A stretch of 64,000 bases of DNA from Yoonia sp. G8-12 (lineage in GTDB: Bacteria > Pseudomonadota > Alphaproteobacteria > Rhodobacterales > Rhodobacteraceae): assembly GCF_038443675.1 (NCBI RefSeq), contig NZ_CP151762.1, positions 1,612,001 to 1,676,000 on the forward strand, in the 5' to 3' direction. The translations under genes and the position numbers were made by a program. Every line of letters starts with the position of its first letter. Within the stretch, counting starts at the first letter, position 1. Below the pieces are notes generated by a model that saw nothing but the letters and a program-made list of their open reading frames with translations, was not told the origin of the DNA and did not search any database. Positions 1 through 9,677 of the stretch are shown piece after piece.

Positions 1-200
1 TATTTAGCCATGTGGCTAACCTTGGGGATACGCGCAGTTTGATCATTCATTCGGCCTCGACGACGCACCGTCAGTTGACGGCCGAACAGCAAGAGGCAGC
101 AGGCGCTGGCCCCGGGATCGTGCGTTTGTCCATCGGGATCGAAGATGCCGACGATCTGATTGCCGATCTCGATCAGGCACTTACGAAAGCCACGGCTTAA
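1..200 (+). CDS. O-acetyl/O-succinylhomoserine sulfhydrylase, C-terminal part
   Basis: The reading frame is open from the left edge (codons from base 3) and stops at 198-200, so only the last ~65 residues are present. They contain the block SHVANLGDTRSLIIH followed by STTHRQL, typical of the C-terminal domain of PLP-dependent Cys/Met metabolism enzymes that make homocysteine from an activated homoserine and sulfide. The ending SIGIEDADDLIADL is the usual family tail. The PLP lysine lies outside the window, so MetY cannot be told from MetZ. The GTG at 12 is internal, not a start. Confidence 0.85.
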   Translation, partial: FSHVANLGDTRSLIIHSASTTHRQLTAEQQEAAGAGPGIVRLSIGIEDADDLIADLDQALTKATA

Positions 201-206
201 ACATAA

Positions 207-245
207 GAAACCCGCCCCTGCCCTTGGCGTGGGCGGGTTTCTGCT
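207..245 (+). terminator. Rho-independent terminator after the sulfhydrylase gene
   Basis: Perfect 11-bp stem GAAACCCGCCC/GGGCGGGTTTC (207-217 with 231-241) six bases after the stop codon. The T-rich part is short (GGGTTTC then TGCTTT). Confidence 0.8.
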
Positions 246-303
246 TTAGGGTCCGGCCATGGGGGCAAAACGCGTTTTGCCTGTGGGACCAACATGCTAG
301 AGC

Positions 304-2926
304 GTGACTATGATCACCAACTTTGCGCTATCGCTTTCGCTGGACGGAATTGAGCTGCTTCACCGCGTGCCACGCGGCTGGCGGCCTGTCGGGCGCGTCG
401 ATGTTGCAAGCGAAACGCTTGAGGAAGATCTGAGCGCCTTGCGCGAAAAGGCGTTGTTGATCGAACCCGACGGCCTGCGGACCAAACTGGTTATTCCGCT
501 CGATCAGATCAAATATATCGCACTTGATGGCACGCAGACCACTGAGGCAGATATTCATACCACTCTGGATGGTGCTACGCCTTATGCGCTGAGTGATTTG
601 GTCATTGACAGTGAAAAAAGTGGCGGGCGAACCCACGTTGCAGCCGTTGCGCGCGATACGCTGCAAGAGGCCGAATCCTTTGCCGCAGCGCATGGATTTC
701 AGCCTGTCGCGTTTGTCGCGATCCCCGAACCGTTTACCTTCCAAAAAGAGGTATTTTTTGGTCCAACCGACATGGCCCGCAGCATTGTCGGGCCCGACGC
801 GATCATTGAGCGTGATGATCTGCCTGTCATGCCTGTCGGCACACGGATCAAATCGCGCCTTCTCGTTTTTGACCAGCCTGAGGATGTGGAAGAGGACACT
901 TATAAAGACGACCTCGCCGCATTGTTGGCCTCGCAAAACACGCTAGAAGCGACTGTCACCGCAGAGGTGGTTGAAGCTGATACAACGGCGGCTGACTCTC
1001 CGGCAAAGCAGACTATTTGGGTTGACCGGATCCCAGCGGAATATCACGCGCCCGCTATGGCCGAGGCACCTGTTCCAGTGACAGCAGCGCTGGTGCCCGC
1101 GAACCCTGCCTTGGCAATGCCAGTGCTTTTCGATCTGGTGATCCCGGAACACCACCGCAAAGCCAGAAAGAAAGCGAAATCGCCGCTCGTTGCGGTCTTT
1201 GGCGGATCGAAAGTCGCAGCGCCTGCGGTCTCGGTGGGGGTTCCTTCAGCGGATGCGGCACTGGTAGCGGCTGAGGCGAACCGCCCGACGGCACCACAAG
1301 CAAGCCGCCCGACGGCAACACCTGAGACAAACAAACGCCCTGCATTGATTGCCGCTGGCATCGCGGCGGCGGTGTTGGTGCTGGGTGGCGTGATCTGGTC
1401 ACAGCAGGGCACGGTCGAGACAGCCACCCTTCCAACGACAACGCCGGTTGCCGCTGAACAAGCACCACCCCAACCGCAGGTCGTTGCAGAAACCGCACCG
1501 GAAGCCACCCCACTGCCCGAGGTCGCGCCAGAGATTGCAGAGATCGTGATCCCGGATTTCGCCCCACCGCAGACGCGCGACAGTGATCTTGCGGCAATCG
1601 GGACAGAAGAGCCTGCCGCGCGCAGCACCGCACCCGCAGAAATTGCCGTGGCCGAAGCGGATGCGCCGCTGGCACCGGTGCAGGCCCCGCCTGCCCCCCG
1701 CCGAGGAAACCGCGCAAGCCTCTGTTGGCGCGCCTGTTCTGCGCGGTCAGGTTCTCAGCCCCGATGAGGCTGACCGCATTTATGAAGCAACCGGCGTCTG
1801 GCAACGCGCCCCAAGGTTTTTTGAAGTGCCAACCGGCGCAATCCCTTTGGAATTCGCACCCCCTGCAGGCACCATCGCGCCTGAGCAGATCACACAACCT
1901 GAAATGGCGCAGCTTGACGGGTTTGAGACCGATCTGAGCTTTATCGCCCCCGCCAATCCGCCTGCCCCCGAAGTCACATTTGCGCGCGATGCCGACGGAT
2001 TTATTCTGGCAACAGAGGAAGGCACCGTGACGCCCGAAGGCGCGCTTGTCTTTGCAGGGCTGCCTGATCTTGTGATCACGCCGCGCCCTGAGCTGAGCCA
2101 AGCTGATCTGGACCGCATGGCACTTTTGGCACCGGCCCCCGAGGGCGTGGTGATTATTTCCGGCACCCCTGCTGTCGTGCCACCGTTGCGGCCTGCGGAT
2201 GCTGCATTGCCAGAAACACCAGAGCCCCCTGTTGACGAAAGCGACGCCGATGCCGCCGTTGCCGCCGCGACATCCATACCAACCGGGCCAACACCCGGTG
2301 GTGTCGGGCTTGGCGGGCTTGAACTGCAGAATTCAGGGACGATTGGGCTTGATCCGGGCGTGGTAGAAGATCGCGCGATTGTTGATTTGCGCCCGCGTTT
2401 GCGCCCACAGGGGCTCGCCGCGGGGGTTGACCCCGGCACGCCTGATATCACCGATATTCTTGCCAATATCGAGGTTGAGGATGCAACGCTGCGGTTTGAT
2501 AACAGCACGTCCCTCGCCGTTGTACTTTCGGTCCGCCCTGACGCGCGCCCGTCAAACTTTGCCAACGTCGTGGCCGCTGCATCAGCGCGCGTTCAAACAC
2601 AGCCCGCGGCGCCCGCACCCTCTGCACCCGCCAGTGCTGCCCCGGTCGTTACTGCCGCCCCCGTTGCACCACAGAACTTTCAACCGGTACCGGGTGGCGT
2701 CGCCCGCGCTGCCACGTTGGAGGACGCCATCCGCCTGCGCGAAATCAATCTGATCGGTGTTTACGGACGCCCCAACGCCCGCCGCGCCTTGGTCCGTCTG
2801 AGCAACGGACGGTATGTCCGCGTCGAGATCGGAAGCGAGCTTGATGGCGGGCAAGTCACCGCCATCGGGGATCGTGCGCTCAATTACGTCAAACGCGGAC
2901 GCACTTACGCAATTGAGCTGCCTTAA
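304..2926 (+). pseudogene. GspL/PilM-like and PilP/GspC-like inner-membrane protein, frame-broken
   Basis: Two overlapping open frames read as one gene of ~873 residues broken by one extra C in the C6 run at 1694-1699. With five C the frame continues QAPPAPAEETAQAS. As written, the first frame ends at 1767 (487 aa). The N-terminal ~200 residues (TKLVIPLDQIKYIAL, ATPYALSDLVID) look like the cytoplasmic GspL/PilM fold. A single membrane segment lies at about residues 346-366. A long Pro/Ala-rich periplasmic part follows, and the last ~65 residues (INLIGVYGRPNARRALVRL, then YVRVEIG) resemble the PilP/GspC domain of type IV pilus and type II secretion platforms. The start is GTG at 304 or ATG at 310; neither has a strong ribosome site. 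Domain names are inferred by eye. No other pilus or secretion genes are nearby. Break may be real or a sequencing error. Confidence 0.6.
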
Positions 2927-2927
2927 G

Positions 2928-4022
2928 TCAGCTGGCCTTCAGGACACCACGGTCGATCTGGTCGGCTTCGATGCTTTCAAACAATGCTTTGAAATTCCCT
3001 TCGCCAAAGCCGTCGTCGCCTTTGCGTTGGATGAATTCAAAAAAGATTGGGCCGATCACGGTCTTTGAGAAGATCTGCAACAGGATGCGGGTTTCGCCGC
3101 CATCCACAACACCTTCGCCGTCAATCAGGATACCGTGTTTCATCATCCGTTCTTTGGGCTCGTCATGGCCGACGACGCGGGTATAGCTAAGGTCATAATA
3201 GGCCTCAGGCGGCTTGGGCATGAATTTGATGCCGCGCGCGGCAATCTCATCTGTGGCGTCATAAAGGTCATGTGCCCCAACCGCGATATGTTGGATCCCT
3301 TCGCCTTTATACCGCTTGAGGTATTCCACGATCTGCCCCGTTTCACCCCGATCCTCGTTGATCGGGATGCGGATCCGCCCGCAAGGCGATGTGAGCGCGC
3401 GGGACAAAAGCCCGGTAAACTTGCCCTCGATATCAAAGAAGCGGATTTCGTGGAAATTGAACAGATCGCCGTAGAACTTGAACCAAACGTCCATGTTTCC
3501 TTTATGCACATTGTGGGTCAGGTGATCGAGATAGTGGAAACCGACACCCGCAGGATGCGCGTCTGACACCCAGTTGAATTCTGCATTATAAGGGTTCGCT
3601 TCGTAATACTGATCAATGAAATAGATCAAGCTGCCGCCAATGCCGACAATAGCCGGCACATTCAAGGCTTTGCCGTTCCCTTCATAGGGAACCGCCCCTT
3701 TGCTGACCGCATGATCAAAGGCATGCTGCGCATCAACGACACGCCAGCCCATCGAGGGCGCGCAGGGGCCATGCTCTTCGACAAACGCGCGCGCATGACT
3801 GCCCGGTTCATTGTTGATCACATAGGTAATATCGCCCTGCTGCCAAAGCTGGATGTCTTTGGTTTTGTGCGTGGCAGTATGGGTATAGCCCATCTGCGCA
3901 AACAGCGTGCGCAGGGTCTCTGGCTCTGGATGCGCAAATTCAACGAATTCAAAACCGTCGGTGCCGGCTGGGTTTTCAGCGGTGATTGTGGCTTTCGGGG
4001 CGTCGTGCGGAAAAGGTCCCAT
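2928..4022 (-). CDS. hppD: 4-hydroxyphenylpyruvate dioxygenase
   Basis: 364 residues, normal for HPPD, which converts 4-hydroxyphenylpyruvate to homogentisate in tyrosine degradation. The iron ligands are recognisable: His in HYLDHLTHNV, His in GIQHIAVGAHDLY, and Glu in the C-terminal EFIQRKGDDGFGEGNF. The ATG at 4022 is chosen over the longer frame because AGGAGA lies 8 bases upstream and the protein then begins MGPFPHDAPK, as in relatives. It converges on the preceding gene with one base between stop codons. A divergent Lrp-type regulator starts 129 bases away and is its likely controller. Confidence 0.95.
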   Translation of the reverse strand: MGPFPHDAPKATITAENPAGTDGFEFVEFAHPEPETLRTLFAQMGYTHTATHKTKDIQLWQQGDITYVINNEPGSHARAFVEEHGPCAPSMGWRVVDAQHAFDHAVSKGAVPYEGNGKALNVPAIVGIGGSLIYFIDQYYEANPYNAEFNWVSDAHPAGVGFHYLDHLTHNVHKGNMDVWFKFYGDLFNFHEIRFFDIEGKFTGLLSRALTSPCGRIRIPINEDRGETGQIVEYLKRYKGEGIQHIAVGAHDLYDATDEIAARGIKFMPKPPEAYYDLSYTRVVGHDEPKERMMKHGILIDGEGVVDGGETRILLQIFSKTVIGPIFFEFIQRKGDDGFGEGNFKALFESIEADQIDRGVLKAS

Positions 4023-4151
4023 TGGTGATCTCCTGTATCTTTTATGGATAATACTGCGAAATAGGTGCAATATGTGCGCAATAAGGATGTTATCTTTTGC
4101 AAAATACGCGCCATGGCCGCATAATATCCGACAATTACGCAGGATTTCCGC
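4023..4151. promoter_or_regulatory. Divergent hppD/Lrp promoter region
   Basis: AT-rich 129-base spacer between hppD (minus) and the Lrp-type gene (plus). It holds TGCAATA and GCGCAATA boxes at 4066-4084 and the palindrome TTTTGCAAAA at 4096-4105, similar in kind to AsnC/Lrp sites. Operator function is inferred; promoter boxes were not firmly assigned. Confidence 0.4.
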
Positions 4152-4610
4152 ATGACACTCGACGCCGCAGATCTGGAACTTCTCGCCACATTGCAACGCG
4201 ATTCCGCAAAAACCGCGCAAGAATTGGGCGATGCCCTGAACATGTCTGCATCGCAGGCAGGACGGCGCAAACAGCGGCTGGAGGCTGAAGGCTATATTGC
4301 AGGCTACCGCGCCTCTCTCTCACCCGAAAAAGTGGGGCTTTCGGTGCAGGGGTTCATTCAGGTGGTGATGGCTACACATACTGAAAAGAACGCGCGCGAT
4401 TTTGTACAACTGACCAAGACACGGCCCGAAATTGTCGGCGCTTGGACCCTTACCGGTGAGGCCGATTATCTATTGCGGGTCTATTGCCGTGATCTGGCAG
4501 CGCTGAACCTGCTGGTCCAACAGGTCTTGCTGCCCCACCCCGCCGTAAGCCGTGTGCAAAGCCAGATTGTCATGGAACGGATCAAGCCTGACGCACCCTT
4601 GCCACTCTAG
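4152..4610 (+). CDS. Lrp/AsnC family transcriptional regulator
   Basis: 152 residues, the normal size. The N-terminal winged helix (LDAADLELLATLQRDS, then a helix-turn-helix through SASQAGRRKQRLEAEGYI) is followed by the RAM/AsnC ligand domain, including IVGAWTLTGEADYLLRV, the typical Gly-rich effector turn. AGGA lies 8 bases before the ATG. Divergent transcription from hppD suggests control of aromatic amino acid breakdown with an amino acid or related acid as effector; this is inferred from position. Confidence 0.9.
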   Translation: MTLDAADLELLATLQRDSAKTAQELGDALNMSASQAGRRKQRLEAEGYIAGYRASLSPEKVGLSVQGFIQVVMATHTEKNARDFVQLTKTRPEIVGAWTLTGEADYLLRVYCRDLAALNLLVQQVLLPHPAVSRVQSQIVMERIKPDAPLPL

Positions 4611-4730
4611 GTCAAGCAGAACGGATAACCCCCCATTCCTGCTTTCCAATAGGGGACGCGGCGTTACAATGCCAGACGGTGTGTTCGTCAGACCGCACCA
4701 CCGCGCAGACCAAAAAAGAGCCGGAGCCTT

Positions 4731-6620
4731 ATGGAATCCTTCCTGTTTCAAGCGACAATCTATCTTGGTGCGGCCGTCATCGCGGTACCCCTGGCTGCGC
4801 GTTTCGGGCTTGGCTCTGTGCTGGGGTATTTGCTTGCGGGGATCATCATCGGGCCTGTTGCCGGATTGGTCGGCAGCGAAACGCAGGATTTGCAGCATTT
4901 CGCAGAATTTGGCGTTGTCATGATGTTGTTCCTGATCGGACTAGAGCTTGACCCGCGCGCGCTCTGGAATATGCGTCAACGCCTGCTGGGTTTGGGCGGC
5001 TTGCAGATCCTTCTGACCATGCTGGCAATCAGCGGCGGCGCCATAGCTCTGGGTTATGATCTGTCCACGGCCATAGCGGTGGGGATGATCTTTGCGCTCT
5101 CATCCACCGCGATCGTTTTGCAGACCCTCACAGAGAAGGGTCTGATGCAAACCAGCGGTGGACGATCCACGTTTTCGGTGCTTCTGGCGCAGGATATCGC
5201 GGTCATCCCGATGCTGGCGCTGCTGCCCCTGCTCGCCGTGCCAGCGGTGATGAGCCTTTCGCCCGACGGCTCGATGATGCTTGCGGCAAATGAACATGGC
5301 GACGAACATCATGCGGTTGTCAGCCTTGTTGATGGTCTGCCCGGTTGGGGTGTGACGCTGGTGACACTGGGGGCGGTGGCCGTCGTTATTCTGGCGGGGA
5401 CGTTTCTGACACGCCCTGTCTTTCGGTATATCCACCATGCCCGCTTGCGCGAAATGTACACCGCACTTGCGCTGCTGATGGTGGTGGCCACGGCTGTTTT
5501 GATGACCATGGTGGGGCTGTCACCAGCCTTGGGTACGTTCCTTGCGGGTGTCGTTCTTGCCAACTCCGAGTTCCGGCACGAACTGGAAAGCGACCTTGCG
5601 CCGTTCAAAGGCCTGCTCTTGGGGTTGTTCTTTATCACCGTGGGCGCGGGTATCGACTTTACGCTGCTTTTCGGCGATCCCGCGCGCATCCTGGGCCTCG
5701 CGTTGGCCGTAATGGTGATCAAGGGTCTGATCCTCTATGGCCTCGCGCTGCTTTTCAAGCTGCACAAAAAAGACCGCTGGCTCTTTACGCTTGGCCTTGC
5801 ACAGGCAGGTGAATTTGGCTTTGTCCTGATCTCTTTCTCGCTGCAGCAAGGGGTGTTGACAGGCGGGCTTGCTGGGCAGCTTTTGCTTGTGACCGCACTT
5901 TCCATGCTGATCACACCGCTACTTTTCATCGTTTACGAGCTTATCATCAAACGGATGGGCGACGTCGAAGAGGCCGAACATGACGAGGTCGATGAACAAG
6001 GCACGGTCATCATCGCAGGCATCGGGCGGTTCGGGCAGATCGTGAACCGCTTGGTGCGCAGTGCGGGGTTTGAAACGGTCGTCGTGGACAATGATCTGGC
6101 CACAGTACAGATGATGCGCAAATTCGGGTTTCGCGGTTTCTTTGGCGACCCGACGCGCCCTGATCTGCTGAATGCGGCGGGACTGGAAGACGCCAAAATC
6201 CTTGTCGTGGCGGTTGATGACCGCGAGGCGAGCAACAAGTTGGTGCGCTATGCGCGCAAGGTCCGGCCCAATCTGCATATTATCGCGCGCGCCCGCGACC
6301 GCATTCATGTGCACGAACTTTATGATGCAGGTGCCGACGACATCGTGCGCGAAATGTTCGACAGCTCTTTGCGGGCGGGGCGCTATGCGCTGGAAAACCT
6401 CGGGCTGTCCGAATTCGAAGCGTCAGAGGTCGAACAGGCCTTCTATCGGCACGACCGCAAAGCGCTGCGCGAGTTGGCGGAACTGTGGAAACCGGGCGTT
6501 CCGATTTCACAACTGCCAGAATACGTGGCGCGTGCGCGCGAACTGAACGCCTCGCTGGAAATGGAACTGACCGTCCGCCAGCAAGCCAGCGAAAAGAAAA
6601 GCGGCCAAGGTTCAGAATGA
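4731..6620 (+). CDS. CPA2 cation:proton antiporter, KefB/KefC/YbaL type
   Basis: 629 residues. The N-terminal ~400 residues form about 12 hydrophobic segments of the Na+/H+ exchanger fold, with GLELDPRALWNMR and LAQAGEFGFVLISF as family signatures. A C-terminal TrkA-N (RCK) domain begins with the nucleotide-binding turn IAGIGRFGQIVNRLV and includes VVDNDL. The family exports K+ (or Na+) in exchange for H+ under nucleotide or glutathione control. GGAG is 5 bases before ATG. No KefG/KefF-type partner is adjacent, so glutathione gating cannot be claimed. Confidence 0.9.
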   Translation: MESFLFQATIYLGAAVIAVPLAARFGLGSVLGYLLAGIIIGPVAGLVGSETQDLQHFAEFGVVMMLFLIGLELDPRALWNMRQRLLGLGGLQILLTMLAISGGAIALGYDLSTAIAVGMIFALSSTAIVLQTLTEKGLMQTSGGRSTFSVLLAQDIAVIPMLALLPLLAVPAVMSLSPDGSMMLAANEHGDEHHAVVSLVDGLPGWGVTLVTLGAVAVVILAGTFLTRPVFRYIHHARLREMYTALALLMVVATAVLMTMVGLSPALGTFLAGVVLANSEFRHELESDLAPFKGLLLGLFFITVGAGIDFTLLFGDPARILGLALAVMVIKGLILYGLALLFKLHKKDRWLFTLGLAQAGEFGFVLISFSLQQGVLTGGLAGQLLLVTALSMLITPLLFIVYELIIKRMGDVEEAEHDEVDEQGTVIIAGIGRFGQIVNRLVRSAGFETVVVDNDLATVQMMRKFGFRGFFGDPTRPDLLNAAGLEDAKILVVAVDDREASNKLVRYARKVRPNLHIIARARDRIHVHELYDAGADDIVREMFDSSLRAGRYALENLGLSEFEASEVEQAFYRHDRKALRELAELWKPGVPISQLPEYVARARELNASLEMELTVRQQASEKKSGQGSE

Positions 6621-6633
6621 CAGCAGTCGGGCC

Positions 6634-7643
6634 TTAGCCGTCGGCGACACCGGCCTCTGCAAATGTCGCCATGCCGGAATGACACGCGACCGCAGCTTTC
6701 AACACTCCGATTGCCAGTGCAGCACCTGATCCTTCGCCCAGACGCAACCCCAGTTGCAACAAGGGCTGTTTGCCCAAAGCATCGAGCAGTTGTTGATGCG
6801 CGCCCTCGGCGCTTAAATGCCCCGCAACGGTATGATCCAGTGCGCCGTCCACGGCCTTTGCAAGACTTGCTGCAGCGGCACAGCAGATGAACCCATCCAA
6901 AATCACAGGAATGCGGTGATGGCGTGCCGCGGCAATCGCCCCTGCCATCGCCGCCAGTTCACGCCCGCCCAGACAGCGCAGCGCCTCCAGTGGATCGGTG
7001 GTGGCGTGAAGTGCGACACCGCGTGCGACCACGTCAGTCTTGCGCGCAAGCCCTTCGTCATCCACGCCGGTGCCCCGCCCTGTCCAATCCGATGCAAGCC
7101 CCCCAGCACAGCCGCCGCAACCGCCGCAGCCGAGGTGGTATTCCCGATACCCATTTCGCCAGTGACCAAAAGGTCGGCGTCAGAATCAACCGCCGTCCAG
7201 CCGGTTTGCAGTGCGGTGATAAACTCGCTTTCGGTCATCGCGGGCGCAGTCGTAAAATCGGCCGTCGGCGTGTCCAGCGCCAGCGGATAAACATCCATCT
7301 TGGCACCGAAAGCCTTGGACAATTGATTTATCGCCGCACCGCCATGTTGGAAATTCGCGACCATCTGCGCTGTCACCTCGGGCGGAAAGGCCGAAACGCC
7401 CTGCGCGCACACACCGTGATTGCCCGCAAAAATAATCACCTGCGGTGCCGTGATTTGTGGCCGTGCATCGCCGCGCCAGCCCGCATACCAGATTGCCAGA
7501 TCCTCCAGCCGTCCCAGCGCACCGGGTGGTTTTGTCAGCTGTCCATTGCGGTCTTGTGCACCTTGGCGGGCGTCGCTGTCAGGGCCGGGTGCAGCGGATA
7601 GCAGATCACGGAAGCCGGAAATGGTCGAAAATGGCGCTTGCAT
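6634..7643 (-). pseudogene. cobT: Nicotinate-nucleotide-dimethylbenzimidazole phosphoribosyltransferase, frame-broken
   Basis: CobT makes alpha-ribazole phosphate for the lower ligand of cobalamin. The N-terminal frame (7643 down to ~7080) carries LTKPPGALGRLEDLA, FAGNHGV and GEMGIGNTTSAAA. The C-terminal family sequence (GLARKTDVVARG, ELAAMAGAI, VPVILDGF-like VILDGF, HLSAEGAH, LRLGEGSGAALA) continues in another frame from ~7065 to 6634. One G is missing on the coding strand within GGGCGGGG (plus 7073-7080), where relatives read G-x-GTGVDD. As written, translation would derail after about residue 190 and end at 6903. It is divergent from cobS, 77 bases apart. The break sits in a G/C run, so sequencing error is possible. 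Confidence 0.85.
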
Positions 7644-7720
7644 CAGGTCCTCGCTCGGGTCAACTCTTGCTCTTGTTTAACCTATGCCGCGCTGATGAAA
7701 AGGCCACGGAAGGACGCAAT

Positions 7721-8482
7721 TTGTACAAACACGACAACCGCTTGATCGCAGGAATTGATCTGCCTGCCGCACTTGGATTGCTGACGCGATTGCCTGTTGC
7801 GGTTGATGGCACGCGCGCGATGGATCGGGGTGCGGCGTCGGCGTGGGCCTATCCGCTGGTGGGTGTTGTGCTGGGTGTTATTCTGGCTGCTGCGACCGCC
7901 GTGATGGTCTGGATCGGCATTCCCTCCGGTATTGTCGCGGGGCTGGTATTGGCAGGCGCGGTCATCCTGACCGGTGCGATGCACGAAGATGGTTTGGCCG
8001 ATAGCGCCGATGGTCTGTGGGGCGGCTGGGACAAGGTGCGTCGCTTGCAGATCATGAAAGACAGCCACATCGGCGTGTACGGCGTTTGCGCAATTGGCTT
8101 GTCGCTGTTGATCCGCTGGTTGGCGCTGGTGGTGATCGTGTCGATGGGGGCCTATTGGGTGGCGTTCATTGCGGCAGGTGCGGTCAGCCGTGCAGCGATG
8201 GTGGTGCTGATGGCGGCATTGCCCAATGCCCGCGACAGCGGTCTGAGCAAAAACGTCGGGCGCCCTTCATCTGCGGCGGTCTGGTTGGCGGTGGCTATCG
8301 CGATTGGATTTGCACTGCTTTGCGGCTACCCTTGGGTGATCCTGTCCGCTGGAATCGCGGCGCTCTGCTGTGGTTTGATTGCACGCGCCAAAATTGGCGG
8401 TCAGACGGGTGATATTCTGGGCGCAACGCAGCAGGTGACTGAAATGGTTTCGCTGATCACGATTGTGGTTTTAATAACCTAG
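7721..8482 (+). CDS. cobS: Adenosylcobinamide-GDP ribazoletransferase
   Basis: Joins adenosylcobinamide-GDP and alpha-ribazole in the last step of cobalamin assembly at the inner membrane. The family block LTGAMHEDGLADSADGLWGG (acidic Mg-binding region) is present, followed by IMKDSHIGVYG and several membrane helices. The TTG at 7721 is chosen because it gives about 253 residues, the normal length, and IDLPAALGLLTRLPV falls near the N terminus; GGAAGGA lies just upstream. The open frame extends to 7457 but that part is antisense to cobT. It overlaps the next, convergent gene by 4 bases. Confidence 0.92.
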   Translation: MYKHDNRLIAGIDLPAALGLLTRLPVAVDGTRAMDRGAASAWAYPLVGVVLGVILAAATAVMVWIGIPSGIVAGLVLAGAVILTGAMHEDGLADSADGLWGGWDKVRRLQIMKDSHIGVYGVCAIGLSLLIRWLALVVIVSMGAYWVAFIAAGAVSRAAMVVLMAALPNARDSGLSKNVGRPSSAAVWLAVAIAIGFALLCGYPWVILSAGIAALCCGLIARAKIGGQTGDILGATQQVTEMVSLITIVVLIT

Positions 8483-9177
8483 GGCAGTGTGCCGCAGGCC
8501 AAGGCCGTCGCAAAAGACCCCCTGTCCACATGCGCCCCGATCATACGGGTCGTCAGTGCATCGTCCGTCAGCCTTGTTGCCATCACTTGGGTCCAGTCCG
8601 CATTGGCGGTGATCATCTCGGGCCCGTCGCCGCAGTTGCGGATACCGCCACCGATATCACGCTCGCCGATCCGGTGGTTGGTTAGGCCGGGCAGGTCTGC
8701 GACAGGATCAAGCGCGCCGTCGACAAACCGCCAGATACGCAGGGTTTTGGCCAGATGCGGACGGTCGATATAGGCGATCTCGATCATGCCATCCCCGTCC
8801 AGATCGGCCACGCCAATCGGGGCAAGCCAACGGTTGGTGCGTCCAATGTGCGGGGTAGCGGCGATCTTGCCAGTCGCGTCATAGACGGCAAGCTGCGCGC
8901 CAGCACTTGCAAGGGTTTCGACAACGACCACTTCGGGGCGGCCATCACCATCAACATCGGCAAGGCGGGGTGCTGTATCTTCGAACACACGGTCCTGAGA
9001 CAGCACAAAGCGATGTGTGGCCGTATCTGTGGTAATCTGGAGTTCGCCCCACTCAATCGCATCGCCCAAAATGCCATGGGCGTAACGATCTGTCGGGGCG
9101 GTATAGTCAGCCGAGACAATCGTTTCGGCACAGGCAGAGGTGGCCATGACAGCCACCCATGCAACAGTACGGATCAA
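8479..9177 (-). CDS. Secreted FG-GAP/VCBS-repeat protein
   Basis: 232 residues with an N-terminal signal peptide (IRTVAWVAVMATSACAE, cleavage near residue 17). Two calcium-binding FG-GAP-like repeats are visible: LADVDGDGRPEVVVVE and VADLDGDGMIEIAYID. The fold is a partial beta-propeller found in periplasmic or surface proteins; no enzymatic motif is seen. The start is TTG at 9177, overlapping the TGA of the ferredoxin gene (TTGA), so the two are translationally coupled. Function is unknown. Confidence 0.8.
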   Translation of the reverse strand: MIRTVAWVAVMATSACAETIVSADYTAPTDRYAHGILGDAIEWGELQITTDTATHRFVLSQDRVFEDTAPRLADVDGDGRPEVVVVETLASAGAQLAVYDATGKIAATPHIGRTNRWLAPIGVADLDGDGMIEIAYIDRPHLAKTLRIWRFVDGALDPVADLPGLTNHRIGERDIGGGIRNCGDGPEMITANADWTQVMATRLTDDALTTRMIGAHVDRGSFATALACGTLP

Positions 9178-9497
9178 ATCTGTTTTTCCGGCATCTGCAC
9201 GCGCAGACCGTCCAGCGCATCGGTGACCTTCAACTGACAGGTCAGACGCGATTTCACCGGGTCCGGCTCGTAGGCGAAATCAAGCATGTCCTCTTCCATC
9301 GCGTCCTTGGCAGGCAGCTTTTCAACCCAAGCGTCATCAATATAGACGTGGCATGTGGAACACGCACAAGCACCGCCGCAATCGGCCTCGATCCCCGGAA
9401 TGCCGTTATCACGCGCACCTTCCATCACGGTCAGTCCGCTGGCGACATCCACAACATGTTCTTTGCCGCCATATTCCACGTAAGTAATCTTGGCCAT
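9174..9497 (-). CDS. [2Fe-2S] ferredoxin
   Basis: 107 residues, adrenodoxin/bacterial Fdx type. Cluster ligands are in DCGGACACSTCHVYID (C-x5-C-x2-C) with the fourth Cys in SRLTCQLKV. It carries electrons for cytochrome P450s, hydroxylases or Fe-S assembly; no reductase gene is adjacent. The ATG at 9497 is chosen because homologs begin MAKITYVE; an in-frame start at 9515 exists. It is the first gene of a two-gene operon with the VCBS protein. Confidence 0.92.
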   Translation of the reverse strand: MAKITYVEYGGKEHVVDVASGLTVMEGARDNGIPGIEADCGGACACSTCHVYIDDAWVEKLPAKDAMEEDMLDFAYEPDPVKSRLTCQLKVTDALDGLRVQMPEKQI

Positions 9498-9677
9498 TCT
9501 TGTCGGTCCTCTCAATGGGTTTGGTCCAAAACTAACTAGTGCACGTTTTTCGTGCTCGCCACCCCCAAATTCACAGATGTCATGCGCTAACAGACTTGTG
9601 CACTGTGGACTCTCGCAACTTTCTGTCTAACCTTTCATCACGTCGGGTCGGGGAGGCCCAAAACTAGGGAGAATTTC

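Noticed and set aside
1694..1699. Programmed frameshift at the C6 run
   Set aside because: No slippery heptamer with a stimulating structure identified; indel or read error is simpler.
1055..2101. Long open frame antisense to the GspL/PilP-like gene
   Set aside because: Basic, low-complexity product mirroring the GC-rich coding strand; the plus-strand frames carry domain-like sequence.
7644..7720. Cobalamin riboswitch between cobT and cobS
   Set aside because: Too short at 77 bases and no B12-box was seen.
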